Shown: one piece after another, positions 51,807 through 61,179 of the stretch
Layout of the letters: the number at the start of each line of letters is the position of its first letter
How positions within the stretch are numbered: position 1 is the stretch's first letter
Source of the DNA: Chryseobacterium indicum
GTDB taxonomy: Bacteria; Bacteroidota; Bacteroidia; Flavobacteriales; Weeksellaceae
DNA: 64,000 nucleotides
Direction: 5' to 3'
Assembly (NCBI RefSeq): GCF_021504595.1
Contig: NZ_JACSGT010000001.1
Span: forward strand, 1,488,001 to 1,552,000
Position numbers and translations under genes: made by a program
The notes under the pieces: generated by a model
The model's database searches: none
What the model was told of the DNA's origin: nothing
Seen by the model: the letters and a program-made list of their open reading frames with translations, nothing else

Positions 51807-52836
51807 ATAATTCTTTATTAATAATTTCAATAAAACTGTTTACGGCTTCATCATCTGTATTCCAGGAAGTGATGAGACGGACAGCGGAAAAATGTTCATC
51901 GATTTTTTTCCATACATAAAATTCAAACTTTTCAGATAGTTTTTCAATTAAATCATGACTCAGAATCGGGAAAATCTGATTGGTGTATGTATCAGATAAA
52001 AATTGTACTCCCCTTTCTTTCATCGCATTTTTCATCTTCATCGCCTGCGAATTGGCGTGTTTTGCAAGATCAAAATACAGATCATTTTTCATCAGTTCCA
52101 GAAACTGAATTCCAAGAAGTCTTCCTTTGGCAAGCAACGCTCCTTTCTGTTTGATATTAAACGCGAAATCCTTTTGCAATTCTTTATTATTGATGATAAT
52201 TGCTTCCCCGATTAAAGCTCCGTTTTTGGTTCCCCCCAGATAAAAAACGTCAGTCAGTTCTGCCACTTTTTCCAGCGTAAGATCACTGATTTCGGAGGTT
52301 AAACCATGTCCCATTCTCGCACCGTCCATGAACAGGTAAAGACCTTTTTCTTTACAGAATGTAGAAAGTTCTTGCAATTCTTTTAGGATATAAATCGTCC
52401 CCAATTCCGTAGAATTCGATATATATACCAGCTTCGGCATTACCTGATGCGGAATATTTTTATGATTTTCCAGAACCGGAATAATGTCTTCCGGAGTTAA
52501 TTTTCCGTCTGCTTTTTCAATACTCAGAATTTTATGTCCCATTGCTTCAATCGCTCCTGTTTCATTGTTGAGAATATGTCCTGTTGATGCAGAAACGGCA
52601 CATTGATAAGGTCTTAAAACCGAGGAAATAACGATAAGATTTGCCTGCGTTCCGCCTGAAACAAAATAAACATCAGAATCGGGACTGCCCGTTTTTTCTT
52701 TTATCAGTGCTTTGGCTTCTAAAGAATACCGGTCTTCTCCGTATCCGGCTTGCTGATCGAGATTATGCTCTGCAAGAGCTTTTAAAATATTGTGATGACA
52801 ACCTTCCGAATAGTCGTTTTTGAATGAAAATTTCAT
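51805..52836 (-). CDS. Low-specificity L-threonine aldolase (PLP)
   Basis: A 343-residue fold type I PLP enzyme of the threonine aldolase/beta-eliminating lyase family. It has FVSGGTQANLIVISS, a substrate region around LFMDGARMGHGL (Asp contacting the cofactor) and FYLGGTKNGALIGEAI with the PLP Lys. It cleaves L-threonine or allo-threonine to glycine and acetaldehyde. Divergent from the MntR-type regulator; 84 bp between starts. Confidence 0.92.
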   Translation of the reverse strand: MKFSFKNDYSEGCHHNILKALAEHNLDQQAGYGEDRYSLEAKALIKEKTGSPDSDVYFVSGGTQANLIVISSVLRPYQCAVSASTGHILNNETGAIEAMGHKILSIEKADGKLTPEDIIPVLENHKNIPHQVMPKLVYISNSTELGTIYILKELQELSTFCKEKGLYLFMDGARMGHGLTSEISDLTLEKVAELTDVFYLGGTKNGALIGEAIIINNKELQKDFAFNIKQKGALLAKGRLLGIQFLELMKNDLYFDLAKHANSQAMKMKNAMKERGVQFLSDTYTNQIFPILSHDLIEKLSEKFEFYVWKKIDEHFSAVRLITSWNTDDEAVNSFIEIINKEL

Positions 52837-52888
52837 AGAGTAAAATTAAAAAAGTTCGCCGAAAGTGCCTAATTTATTCATATTATTT

Positions 52889-52918
52889 TGTTAGATTTGT
52901 GCAGAATATCATCTAACA
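52889..52918. promoter_or_regulatory. Operator-like palindrome overlapping the mntR-type -7 box
   Basis: TGTTAGAT at 52889-52896 and ATCTAACA at 52911-52918 are exact inverted repeats 14 bp apart. The -7 box TAGATTTG (52892-52899) lies in the left arm, and the start codon follows 2 bp after the right arm. The arrangement suits metal-dependent autorepression. Confidence 0.6.
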
Positions 52919-52920
52919 TT

Positions 52921-53574
52921 TTGAAAAATACATTAACAGAAGAGAATTATCTCAAAGCGTTGTTTCATCTGGTCGACCATGAAGGAAAAGTAACGATTAA
53001 CGAGCTGAGCAAATTTTTAAACGTAAAAATGCCAAGCGTTAACAATATGATGAAGAAATTTGCAGACAAAAGCTGGGTAATTTACGAAACCTACAAACCG
53101 CTGATTGTTACAGATAAAGGTCGTCGGGAAGCTTCTCTGGTTGTAAGAAAACACCGTCTTACAGAAATGTTTCTGGTGAAAAAAATGAATTTTGGCTGGG
53201 AAAATGTTCATGAGATAGCGGAACAGCTGGAACACGTCCACTCTACCGTTTTCTTTGACAAAATGGACGAAATCCTGGATTATCCGAAATTCGATCCTCA
53301 CGGAGAACCTATTCCCGATAAAGACGGAAATATTATTGCGCAGGATTTGCAAAAGCTAAGTAACTGTGAAGTTGGTGAAACGGTTGTTTTTGCATCGGTT
53401 ACACTTTCTGATGATGCTTTCTTAAATTACCTCACGGAAAGAAATTTGCTTCTGAATAAAAAAATCAAAATTATTAAAATTGAAAGTTTTGACAGATCCG
53501 TAACCATCGAAATTGAAGGAAAACAAGAAGTTTTAAGCAAAAAAGCAACGGAAAAAATATTGGTGAAGAAATAA
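52921..53574 (+). CDS. DtxR/MntR-family metal-dependent regulator
   Basis: A 217-residue protein with an N-terminal winged helix (LTEENYLKALFHLVDHEGKV, INELSKFLNVKMPSVNNMMK), a dimerisation and metal-binding domain (RLTEMFLVKKMNFGWENVHE, AEQLEHVHSTVFFDKMDEIL with the usual Glu/His ligands) and a C-terminal SH3-like FeoA domain (KLSNCEVGETVVFASVTLSD). It is the size of manganese- or iron-sensing MntR/IdeR proteins. Start TTG at 52921 gives MKNTLTEENYLKAL, matching the family N-terminus; an upstream TTG is less likely because it would lie in the operator. Confidence 0.9.
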   Translation: MKNTLTEENYLKALFHLVDHEGKVTINELSKFLNVKMPSVNNMMKKFADKSWVIYETYKPLIVTDKGRREASLVVRKHRLTEMFLVKKMNFGWENVHEIAEQLEHVHSTVFFDKMDEILDYPKFDPHGEPIPDKDGNIIAQDLQKLSNCEVGETVVFASVTLSDDAFLNYLTERNLLLNKKIKIIKIESFDRSVTIEIEGKQEVLSKKATEKILVKK

Positions 53575-53664
53575 TTTTTCACCAGTAAATAAATGCTTTG
53601 AAAAGTTCATTTTGATGATTTTAAGTGTTTCTCTAAGCTTGTCGAAGAAGATAAATATTATTTT

Positions 53665-54130
53665 ACCTGAGTTCAGGATAAGTCTTCTTAAATGCAAGGT
53701 TAAACAAAGAGATTCAATTATCAGGAATTCAGCTTTTAAGATATACAAAGGCGTAAAACTTATCAAAGTAATTCCATTTTTGTCTTTTTTAAATAAACGA
53801 AGTGCCTTTGTTTAGCTTACCAACTTTCAATAATTAAAACAAATCTTTGTTTTCCTTTGCGATAAATTAATATAATAAACTTGTTTAAACTAAAACCGCA
53901 AAAGGGACAAAAGATAATGTTAAAGCGAATTTCCAGAATAATCAAAGCGCTCAAAAGAATAAAAATCAAAGATTTTTAAAAACTATTGTGAGCTTTTTCA
54001 TTGATAATGATCAACTTTAAATAAAAAAGTTAGTAGATCTTTTGTGGCTTTTGCGGTTAAATAAAAGTTTAAACAGACTTAATATTATAAATCAATTATT
54101 TAAATTTATTTTCTTATTCCGAACTGAGGT
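53665..54130. repeat. Family A dispersed element, copy 1, split by family B
   Basis: The left end ACCTGAGTTCAGGATAAG and right end CTTATTCCGAACTGAGGT are terminal inverted repeats. The left 215 bp and the right 40 bp align with the intact copy at 59687-59946; between them sits a complete family B element (53881-54083). With the short flanks this accounts for the 558-bp gap before the class V aminotransferase. Confidence 0.78.
53881..54083. repeat. Family B dispersed element, copy 2, nested in family A
   Basis: Opposite orientation to 32104-32281. The ends are TTGTTTAAACTAAAACCGC and the complement of ATTAAGTCTGTTTAAAC. A possible short target duplication (TTAATAT) flanks it, but this overlaps conserved terminal bases, so it is uncertain. 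Confidence 0.72.
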
Positions 54131-54132
54131 TA

Positions 54133-55311
54133 TTATTTTAAACTATTCTTCAAAATTTCAGAAACCTGCTCAATCTCTTCCAAAGTATTGAAATAATGAG
54201 GCGATAATCTCACAATTCCGTTGATTTTTTTATTTGTAAAATCAATTAATGCTGAATTCTTATACGTTACAGAAAAGAAGACATTATTTTCTTTCAAAAC
54301 CTTCTGAATATTTTCCAGATCTCCATCCGGACCGGAAAATGTAACAATGCTGCTCAGATGATTTCCCCAATCCCAAACTTTAAAGCCGCTGTCTTTGAGC
54401 CTGATTCGTAATTTTTCAGATAAAATCTTATTGTACTCTTCAATGGTATCCAATCCGATATTGTTGGCATATTGTATGGCGTGTTTAACTCCTAATAAAG
54501 AAGCATAGGAAATTTCCCAGTGTTCAAATCTTTTGGCTGTTTTAAACAATTCATAATCATTGTATTCCGTCCAGTTCGCTCCTCTCATATCCAACAGCAA
54601 AGGTGCGTAATTCTGTTCCAAAACTTTATCCGAAACATACAAAAATCCTGTTCCTCTCGGTCCGCGCAAAAATTTCCTTCCTGTTGCCGTCAGAAAATCG
54701 CAGCCTATTTTTTCGACATCAACCATCATTTGACCGACAGACTGACAGGCATCAACCAAATACAAAATATTATATCTTTTACAGATTTTGCCAACTCCTT
54801 CAACATTCTGAATCAGTCCGGAATTTGTCGGGATATGCGTAACGGCAACCAGTTTCGGGGTATATTTTCTGATCAGATTTTCGAGATCTTCCAGATCAAG
54901 CTCATTGTCCGGAAGATTTCTGGTTCTGATGATTTTGATATTTATTTTTTTCTGAAGCGAAATAAAGGTGATCTGATTGGAAATATAATCATCAGCCGTT
55001 GTGATAATGACATCATTTTCTTTAAAAACAATGCTTGATAATGCCTTTGCAAATGCTTCAGTCGCACTTGTTGCAAAGGCGATATTGGAAGGCTTACAGT
55101 TAATCAGTTTTGCAGTTTCATCATAAAATTCTTCTAATAATTCAGCATTTCTGTTGGCAACTTCATATCCTCCGAATTGTTCTTCCTGCTTTAAATAATC
55201 AATCATTGAGTTCACGATGATTGAAGGCATTAACGAAGATCCTGCATTATTCATGAAAATTTTTCCGTCCGAAAGACCTCTTATATCTTCTCTTATTTTA
55301 GCTACATTCAT
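54133..55311 (-). CDS. Class V PLP-dependent aminotransferase
   Basis: A 392-residue enzyme of the aminotransferase class V/NifS-like fold. It has YLVDACQSVGQMMVDVEKIG (cofactor Asp and following Gln) and FLTATGRKFLRGPRGTGFLY with the PLP Lys, in place of the SufS HK motif. No SufS catalytic Cys loop is evident, so it is more similar to isopenicillin-N epimerase-like and selenocysteine lyase-like members. The substrate is unknown. It lies downstream of the tssK group, same strand, after a terminator. Confidence 0.9.
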   Translation of the reverse strand: MNVAKIREDIRGLSDGKIFMNNAGSSLMPSIIVNSMIDYLKQEEQFGGYEVANRNAELLEEFYDETAKLINCKPSNIAFATSATEAFAKALSSIVFKENDVIITTADDYISNQITFISLQKKINIKIIRTRNLPDNELDLEDLENLIRKYTPKLVAVTHIPTNSGLIQNVEGVGKICKRYNILYLVDACQSVGQMMVDVEKIGCDFLTATGRKFLRGPRGTGFLYVSDKVLEQNYAPLLLDMRGANWTEYNDYELFKTAKRFEHWEISYASLLGVKHAIQYANNIGLDTIEEYNKILSEKLRIRLKDSGFKVWDWGNHLSSIVTFSGPDGDLENIQKVLKENNVFFSVTYKNSALIDFTNKKINGIVRLSPHYFNTLEEIEQVSEILKNSLK

Positions 55312-55401
55312 TTTTTATTACTTTTTAATTCTGACGAAAGAATAATCATTTTCAATAATTTGATTTCCAAAGAAATTTAACGTCTAACAATTTTACACAA
55401 A

Positions 55402-55430
55402 AAATCCCGAATTTATCATATCGGGATTTG
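55402..55430 (-). terminator. Terminator after tssK
   Basis: A perfect 9-bp stem AAATCCCGA / TCGGGATTT (55402-55410, 55421-55429) in the 142-bp gap between tssK and the class V enzyme gene. Confidence 0.72.
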
Positions 55431-55453
55431 TATTTTTTAAATATGTTTTGACA

Positions 55454-56599
55454 TTAATCCAAAACGCTCCACCCTCTTTTCGGGTTATTATTATTGGACA
55501 CTTCCTGCTCGTTAACAATAATATTTTCTTTTCTCTGACCAATATAATCCAGTTCACTCAGTTTGGCAAAGATCGTTTCAAGACTTCGCAGCATCTGCTG
55601 AATGTAAAGGAACGGTTCTCCGCAATTATGATGATCGTAATTGGTTTCAGCAACTATTGAAAGCTGATTAAGTAAGGTATGAGGAGCAATTTCACTCCAT
55701 TCCAGGCTGTAATTCAGCATTTCTTCCAATTCTGCAGGAACCAGAACCTGAGTCGCATTATACAGTCGGAGCGCGAGTTTTGCAAAAGATTCAATTAAAA
55801 ATACAGGCGGCTTATAAGGCGTAATATTTCTGAACTGAAAATACATATCTCCGAAAGTATCGATCATGGTATTGCACAGGAATTTTACATTTTGTGCCAA
55901 TGCCGTATTCTGATTTTTATGAGATGCTTTCTGAATAATTTTAAAAGCATACTGCTGTAAATTCCCAATAGATTTTGCAAAATTGTTGTAATAACCAAGC
56001 AACGCAGGATGACTCTGAATCGATGTGCAGGGCGGAATAAAATTAGAATCTACCTGCGCAATATTTCCTTTTAAATCTACTTTTCCGATGATCAGATAAT
56101 TTCCTCCCGAATAACTGCTGTTCAGGGATGTTACGGGAAGCAGTTCGATATGGTGATTCGATTGTGCATTCGGATGACGGGGCGGAATTTCCTCCGGATC
56201 GATATCTCCAAAAGGAACTTTATCAAAAGGATTCACCGAAATCAGGATGTAATATTCTCCGTCTGCCTGTTCCTCATGCATGGATTTTGCCAGAGATTTT
56301 ACGCTCACTCTCCTGTCGTTCAGTTCAATTCTGTAACCTGCCATTGTAACTGCGCTGCAATGTTTGATAACCAACTGAACATCATTGGTTGCGGTATTAT
56401 GAACATCAAAAATAGTTCGGTCGGTAAAATTATTCGAGATCGGTAAAAGTCCGTAATTATAGGTCGTTATTCCCAAAGAATTGGAATCTCGGATGATATC
56501 GATTAAAAAATTATCCTGATCATTAAGATGTCTCTGGGAAACCTTCATCCCGTCAACCCAATTAATGGCAAAATGCTTTATAGGCTGTATCATATTCAA
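55454..56599 (-). CDS. tssK: Type VI secretion baseplate protein TssK (Bacteroidetes T6SSiii)
   Basis: A 381-residue protein beginning with the TssK-like WVDGMKVSQRHLNDQDNFLI motif (target-binding start of TssK), followed by SNSLGITTYNYGLLPI and the central beta shell. Its C-terminal half is helical (QYAFKIIQKASHKNQNTALA). TssK trimers connect the baseplate to the membrane complex. It is encoded after tssG and tssN in one orientation with a 4-bp gap to tssN. Confidence 0.85.
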   Translation of the reverse strand: MNMIQPIKHFAINWVDGMKVSQRHLNDQDNFLIDIIRDSNSLGITTYNYGLLPISNNFTDRTIFDVHNTATNDVQLVIKHCSAVTMAGYRIELNDRRVSVKSLAKSMHEEQADGEYYILISVNPFDKVPFGDIDPEEIPPRHPNAQSNHHIELLPVTSLNSSYSGGNYLIIGKVDLKGNIAQVDSNFIPPCTSIQSHPALLGYYNNFAKSIGNLQQYAFKIIQKASHKNQNTALAQNVKFLCNTMIDTFGDMYFQFRNITPYKPPVFLIESFAKLALRLYNATQVLVPAELEEMLNYSLEWSEIAPHTLLNQLSIVAETNYDHHNCGEPFLYIQQMLRSLETIFAKLSELDYIGQRKENIIVNEQEVSNNNNPKRGWSVLD

Positions 56600-56603
56600 T
56601 ATT

Positions 56604-57518
56604 TTAGATGGTGTTTTGCTGTGGTTTTCTTACGCCTTCTTCTTCATGCTGGATCACTCTTTTGCAGATCACGACGTCGTTTTCAGAAATTCTGTTTTCT
56701 GTAATATCCTGATCGAAATCGATGTATTTTCTGAAGCTGAAGAATGATTTTTTGGTATAAAAGATCCAGTAATACGATTCTCTGGTTTCATCCGTAAGAT
56801 GAATAACGGAATTGGGATTTTTGTGGTTATAATCGTCCACAACTCTGTAAAACCAGTCTCCGAAAGTAATTCCGGTAGGTAAAGTTTTTGCTTTAATTCT
56901 GAATCTGTTGGAATCCTCAAGATTTTTACTTAATTCTACATTCAAAACCATTAATCTGTCGAAATCCGCTCCTTCAAAATCCGGAAGTTTCTGTTCCGGA
57001 GAATACCTCCAGGTTTTATAAATATCCACCGGAATACTGATTAACTGGACATAACAGTAATGAAAAACAAGAGGAACAATAAATATGAAAATACTTGTTG
57101 CTGCCATAATCGGATAACCGGTTCCGCGACTCATCCAGCCGAAAATCAGGTAAAAAAGATACCCTCCGAATCCGATACACGTTAAAGAAAGAATCGATTC
57201 AAATAAAATACTTTTTGTGGTAGAACTGAAATGTTTTTTGAAATATCGGTCTGATAAATTAACATGAATAATTCCTAAAATAAGGTAAATGATCTGGGCA
57301 ATTAAATACCAGTAAGGATTGAATAAATTTCCTGCAAACCCGAAAATACCCGGAATTGCAAGGCATAAACTGCACAGCAGAACATAGATGATAATGGTTT
57401 TGATCTTAATTGCGGGTTTGTTTTTTCTGATGATTCCTAAAATAACCATCATGATAACCGCAAATAAAGGCATAAGAATATACCTTAAAAAGATTCCTTT
57501 TACTGAAGAAATTTCCAT
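56604..57518 (-). CDS. tssN: Type VI secretion protein TssN (Bacteroidetes-specific)
   Basis: A 304-residue membrane protein. The N-terminal half has about six hydrophobic segments (YILMPLFAVIMMVILGII, YVLLCSLCLAIPGIFGFAGN, YWYLIAQIIYLILGIIHV, GFGGYLFYLIFGWMSRG, SIFIFIVPLVFHYCYVQLI). The C-terminal half is soluble (GITFGDWFYRVVDDYNHKNP). This matches TssN of T6SSiii, which replaces the TssJLM membrane complex in Bacteroidetes. Its presence with TssG and TssK is diagnostic of this subtype. Confidence 0.85.
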   Translation of the reverse strand: MEISSVKGIFLRYILMPLFAVIMMVILGIIRKNKPAIKIKTIIIYVLLCSLCLAIPGIFGFAGNLFNPYWYLIAQIIYLILGIIHVNLSDRYFKKHFSSTTKSILFESILSLTCIGFGGYLFYLIFGWMSRGTGYPIMAATSIFIFIVPLVFHYCYVQLISIPVDIYKTWRYSPEQKLPDFEGADFDRLMVLNVELSKNLEDSNRFRIKAKTLPTGITFGDWFYRVVDDYNHKNPNSVIHLTDETRESYYWIFYTKKSFFSFRKYIDFDQDITENRISENDVVICKRVIQHEEEGVRKPQQNTI

Positions 57519-57574
57519 TTGTCTTTTTTCGAATTAATATTTTTCTTGGTGATTGTAAATATAGTTAAAAAAAT

Positions 57575-58516
57575 TCACAGAAAGGTAGAATAACCGAGCC
57601 TGTTTGCATTTCTATCATCATCTTCCAGTGCAAAAGAATAATCCTGTTTTTCTGTGATGAAATTTTCTTCCACATCCACACTTACAGGCAGGAAATAATC
57701 ATACATTGCCTGCAACACCTTCCGGAACGGGCTTCCATTTATATACTTTTTCATTTCGTTATAAGGAATCGGTCCGATGTTTATTACCCAATTTCTTTGT
57801 CCGTCCATATGTTTTCCGCTCGGAATGTAGGTAACTCCCAATCTGGAATTTCCAAGCAACATAGAATCGTCCTCCTCTTCTACTCCGTCAATAATATTCG
57901 GGGCAAAAGTTACTTTTACAGGAATCTGTAAAAATGCGGTCATACATCGCTCAAACCAAGATTTATTTCCTCTGATCTGATGAAAGAAAGGTAAAATGTA
58001 AATAAAAATACAGGCGTTTTTCTTATCTAATTTATTAATCAGAGGCCAGAGTTCACTTACAGTTTCCAGTAAAGAATCTGTATCACTTGATATTTCAAAA
58101 TTAAACTCTTTCAGTAAAGCACTGATCTCCGTAAAAAATATTTCCAGCTCAAAAGGCTTGAAAAATTTTCGGGCATCCTCTTCCACTTTTTTCTGTCTGC
58201 GGATTTCGCGGACAACGGTGTCTACATTTTTTCGGGAAGCTCCCAAAGAAGGCGGATGGAAAAGTCCTTCGGGAAGATAATCGTAAATTCCTTCTCTATA
58301 CGTTTCTATGGTAAAAACTTCTTCGTCAAAACCCAGATAATCGCTCGAAATACTTTTAATATCCTTTAAATAGGCACGGTCATTAATCCCGATCCTGTCG
58401 ATAAAAATATTGCTTACCGCTCTGTGGTATTTTAAAAGGTTAACGGCTACAGCTTCCGCTTTGAAGTCGGTCTGCAGCTTATTGTATTGCATATCTACAA
58501 TATTATTCTCATACAT
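57575..58516 (-). CDS. tssG: Type VI secretion baseplate protein TssG-like
   Basis: A 313-residue soluble protein. An early segment (FKAEAVAVNLLKYHRAVSNI) and the later FNFEISSDTDSLLETVSELW, RLGVTYIPSGKHMDGQRNWV and PIPYNEMKKYINGSPFRKVL resemble TssG of the Bacteroidetes T6SSiii. Its location immediately upstream of tssN and tssK supports the assignment. TssG bridges TssF and TssK in the baseplate wedge. The assignment rests mainly on context and general resemblance. Confidence 0.75.
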   Translation of the reverse strand: MYENNIVDMQYNKLQTDFKAEAVAVNLLKYHRAVSNIFIDRIGINDRAYLKDIKSISSDYLGFDEEVFTIETYREGIYDYLPEGLFHPPSLGASRKNVDTVVREIRRQKKVEEDARKFFKPFELEIFFTEISALLKEFNFEISSDTDSLLETVSELWPLINKLDKKNACIFIYILPFFHQIRGNKSWFERCMTAFLQIPVKVTFAPNIIDGVEEEDDSMLLGNSRLGVTYIPSGKHMDGQRNWVINIGPIPYNEMKKYINGSPFRKVLQAMYDYFLPVSVDVEENFITEKQDYSFALEDDDRNANRLGYSTFL

Positions 58517-58773
58517 GGTTTTTCCTGTGATTTGGCTTGTAAAAATAGTATATCTCGAATTATTGAAAAAAATATTATTCCATTAAATTCATACTAAATA
58601 TACTAAATTTTCAGAATTTAAAAGAATAAAATAAATCAGAAATTCAAAATAACTGAAAATAATAATTCAAAAATAGACTTTAGAAATATGGAAATTATAT
58701 TGGATTATGTTTAAGATTACGTTAATTTTTAAATTCCTTATAGTAAGGCTTAACCTGAACCTTAAATTAACCG

Positions 58774-58781
58774 TATCTTTG
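58774..58781 (+). promoter_or_regulatory. -7 box for S1/P1 nuclease gene
   Basis: TATCTTTG matches TAnnTTTG. A start of transcription near 58787 would leave about 17 bases before the ATG at 58804 but almost none before the ATG at 58792, which decides the start choice. Confidence 0.6.
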
Positions 58782-58803
58782 CCCCCTGAAAATGTTATTT
58801 ACA

Positions 58804-59595
58804 ATGAAAAGTATTTATTCTAAAATGCTGGTTTTAGCATTCATCGCATCTTCGCTTTATTCTTATGCATGGGGATTAACGGGACACAGAATTATTGCAG
58901 AGATCGCAGAAAATCACCTTTCCGGAAAGGCAAAAAGAGAGATCAGAAAAATGATGGGGAGAGAACGTCTTGCGTACTGGGCAAACTGGCCGGATTTCAT
59001 TAAATCTGATACTACAGGAGTCTGGAAAGAAACTTCAGCGTGGCATTATGTAAACATCGATCCGCAGACGGATTTTAAAGTGTTTGAAGAAAAACTGAAA
59101 GCGCAGGCGGGACCAAGTTTATACACACAGATCAAAACATTATCCAGCCAGATCAAAGACGAAAAAACGTCTGAGAAAGACAGAAAAATTGCTTTAATTT
59201 TCCTGATTCACATGATGGGAGATCTTGCGCAGCCTTTACACGTAGGAAGAGCGGAAGATTTAGGAGGAAACAAAATTAATGTGACATATTTCGGTGATAA
59301 AACCAACCTGCACTCTGTCTGGGACGGAAAACTGGTAGATTCTCAGAAATACAGCTATACGGAGTATGCAAAATTATTAGACATCAAGTCGGATGATGAA
59401 GTAGAGCAAATCCAGACCGGAACTTTAGAAGACTGGCTGTATGATTCTCACAAAATTGCCAACAGAATCTACGCACAGACGCCGAATGATTCTAAACTGT
59501 CTTACGATTATCAGTACAAATTTAATGAGACAATGGAAAGACAGCTTTTATACGGAGGATTGAGACTGGCGAAATTGCTGAATGACCTTTTTTAA
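58804..59595 (+). CDS. Secreted S1/P1-type nuclease
   Basis: A 263-residue exported zinc nuclease. The signal peptide (about residues 1-22) is followed by the mature-end Trp in AWGLTGHRIIAEIAENHL, which coordinates zinc through its N-terminus. Further ligands are ANWPDFIKSD, WHYVNIDP, FLIHMMGDLAQPLHVGRAED and HSVWDGKLVDS, all intact. The family degrades single-stranded DNA and RNA and 3'-nucleotides in the periplasm or outside, for nutrient scavenging or defence. A TTCG-loop terminator follows. Confidence 0.93.
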   Translation: MKSIYSKMLVLAFIASSLYSYAWGLTGHRIIAEIAENHLSGKAKREIRKMMGRERLAYWANWPDFIKSDTTGVWKETSAWHYVNIDPQTDFKVFEEKLKAQAGPSLYTQIKTLSSQIKDEKTSEKDRKIALIFLIHMMGDLAQPLHVGRAEDLGGNKINVTYFGDKTNLHSVWDGKLVDSQKYSYTEYAKLLDIKSDDEVEQIQTGTLEDWLYDSHKIANRIYAQTPNDSKLSYDYQYKFNETMERQLLYGGLRLAKLLNDLF

Positions 59596-59651
59596 AGTGA
59601 ATTGCCAGTGGTGAATTTTAAAAGTCAATTTTTTTCACCTTTAAATAATAG

Positions 59652-59677
59652 AGCGGAACTTCGGTTTCGCTTTTTTA
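59652..59677 (+). terminator. Terminator with TTCG tetraloop after S1/P1 gene
   Basis: An 8-bp stem (59652-59659 with 59664-59671, one G.T) closed by C(TTCG)G and followed by T residues. Confidence 0.9.
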
Positions 59678-59686
59678 TTTTAAATA

Positions 59687-59946
59687 ACCTGAGTTTGGGA
59701 TAAGTCTTCTTAAACGCAAGGTTAAACAAAGAGATTCAATTATCAGGAATTCATTTTTTAAGATATACAAAAGCGTAAAATTGATCAAAGTAATACCATT
59801 TTTTGTCTTTTTTAAATAAACGAAGTGCCTTTGTTTACCTTACAAACTTTCAATAAGTAAAAAAATCTTTTGTTTTTCTTTGTGATAAATTAATAGGACA
59901 CTGTAAATCAATTATTTAAATTTATTTCTTATCCCGGACTGAGTTT
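59687..59946. repeat. Family A dispersed element, copy 2 (intact)
   Basis: A 260-bp uninterrupted element with terminal inverted repeats AACCTGAGTTTGGGATAAG and CTTATCCCGGACTGAGTT. It serves as the reference for the split copy at 53665-54130. No open frame of note. The following 59947-60249 is AT-rich with no gene and contains the promoter of the primary sigma factor. Confidence 0.8.
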
Positions 59947-60249
59947 AAATAACAAAAATTCACAATATTTGTCATGCTTGAAAGCATCTAGAAAAGTATA
60001 TGGAAAGATTTATTTCTTGGTAAGATTTGAGCATACATTTCGAAGGCGAAAAACTTTTATGTAAAAACTTTTAAAAATTTATTGAATATCTAAAAACCTA
60101 AAATCGTCGTTCTGTGAAGTAAGAGCGATAATTTACAACTATTTTTTCAAATTAAGTTTAATTAAATGAAAATATTTTGTAACCGGTGTAACCTTTTTAC
60201 TGTTTCATACGTATAATATAATAGAAACTCTTTTTTGAGGATAAAATAG

Positions 60250-61116
60250 ATGAGACAATTAAAAATCACTAAGCAGGTAACCAACAGGGAAACTGCTTCA
60301 TTAGACAAGTATTTGCAGGAAATTGGTAAAGTAGAACTAATTACTGCGGACGAAGAGGTAGATTTAGCACAGAGAATCCGTGCAGGCGACAGAGCAGCAT
60401 TAGAAAAATTAATTAAAGCCAACCTTCGTTTCGTGGTATCCGTTTCTAAACAGTACCAAAATCAAGGTCTTTCTTTACCCGATTTGATTAATGAAGGTAA
60501 CTTAGGACTCATGAAGGCGGCAAAAAGGTATGATGAAACTAGAGGTTTCAAATTTATCTCTTACGCGGTTTGGTGGATTCGTCAGTCGATCTTACAGGCT
60601 TTGGCAGAACAGTCGAGAATTGTAAGATTGCCGTTAAATAAGATCGGTTCCATCAATAAAATCAACAAAGCTTACGCTCACCTTGAGCAGGAAAACGAAA
60701 GACCACCTTCTCCGGAAGAATTGGCGGAAGTTCTTGACATGAGCGAGGAAGATATCAAAGAATCGATGAAAAACTCCGGAAGACACCTGTCGATGGATGC
60801 ACCTTTGGTAGAAGGTGAAGATTCTAATCTTTATGACGTATTGCGTTCAGGAGAATCTCCAAGTCCGGATAAAGACTTAATGCTTGAATCTCTTCAAATT
60901 GAGATCGAAAGAGCATTGAATACTTTAACTCCGAGAGAGGCTGATTTGGTAAGATTATACTTCGGACTGAACGGAAAACATCCGATGACTTTAGAAGAAA
61001 TCGGGGAAACTTTCGATCTTACAAGAGAGAGAGTTCGTCAGATCAAAGAAAAAGCGATCAAGAGATTGAAGCACAACACCAGAAGTAAGATCTTAAAATC
61101 TTATTTAGGGAAGTAA
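60250..61116 (+). CDS. rpoD: Primary RNA polymerase sigma factor (Bacteroidetes RpoD/SigA)
   Basis: A 288-residue sigma-70 group 1 factor of the short Bacteroidetes form. It lacks region 1.1 and starts [20 protein letters not shown]. Regions 1.2 ([20 protein letters not shown]), 2 ([40 protein letters not shown]), 3 ([20 protein letters not shown]) and 4 ([20 protein letters not shown]) are complete. It recognises the TTTG/TAnnTTTG promoters seen throughout the window. It is transcribed alone and ends at a terminator. Confidence 0.97.
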   Translation: MRQLKITKQVTNRETASLDKYLQEIGKVELITADEEVDLAQRIRAGDRAALEKLIKANLRFVVSVSKQYQNQGLSLPDLINEGNLGLMKAAKRYDETRGFKFISYAVWWIRQSILQALAEQSRIVRLPLNKIGSINKINKAYAHLEQENERPPSPEELAEVLDMSEEDIKESMKNSGRHLSMDAPLVEGEDSNLYDVLRSGESPSPDKDLMLESLQIEIERALNTLTPREADLVRLYFGLNGKHPMTLEEIGETFDLTRERVRQIKEKAIKRLKHNTRSKILKSYLGK

Positions 61117-61137
61117 TTTTTAACGAAACAATATTAC

Positions 61138-61169
61138 GCGGAGCTTGATTTTCAGGTTCCGCTTTTTTA
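61138..61169 (+). terminator. Terminator after rpoD
   Basis: A 10-bp stem with two G.T pairs (61138-61147 with 61153-61162) followed by six T residues. Confidence 0.85.
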
Positions 61170-61179
61170 TTTTTGCTAA

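Noticed and set aside
53612..53815. 67-residue + frame and 77-residue minus frame near 53.6-53.8 kb
   Set aside because: They lie inside the family A element, and the other copy does not keep either frame.
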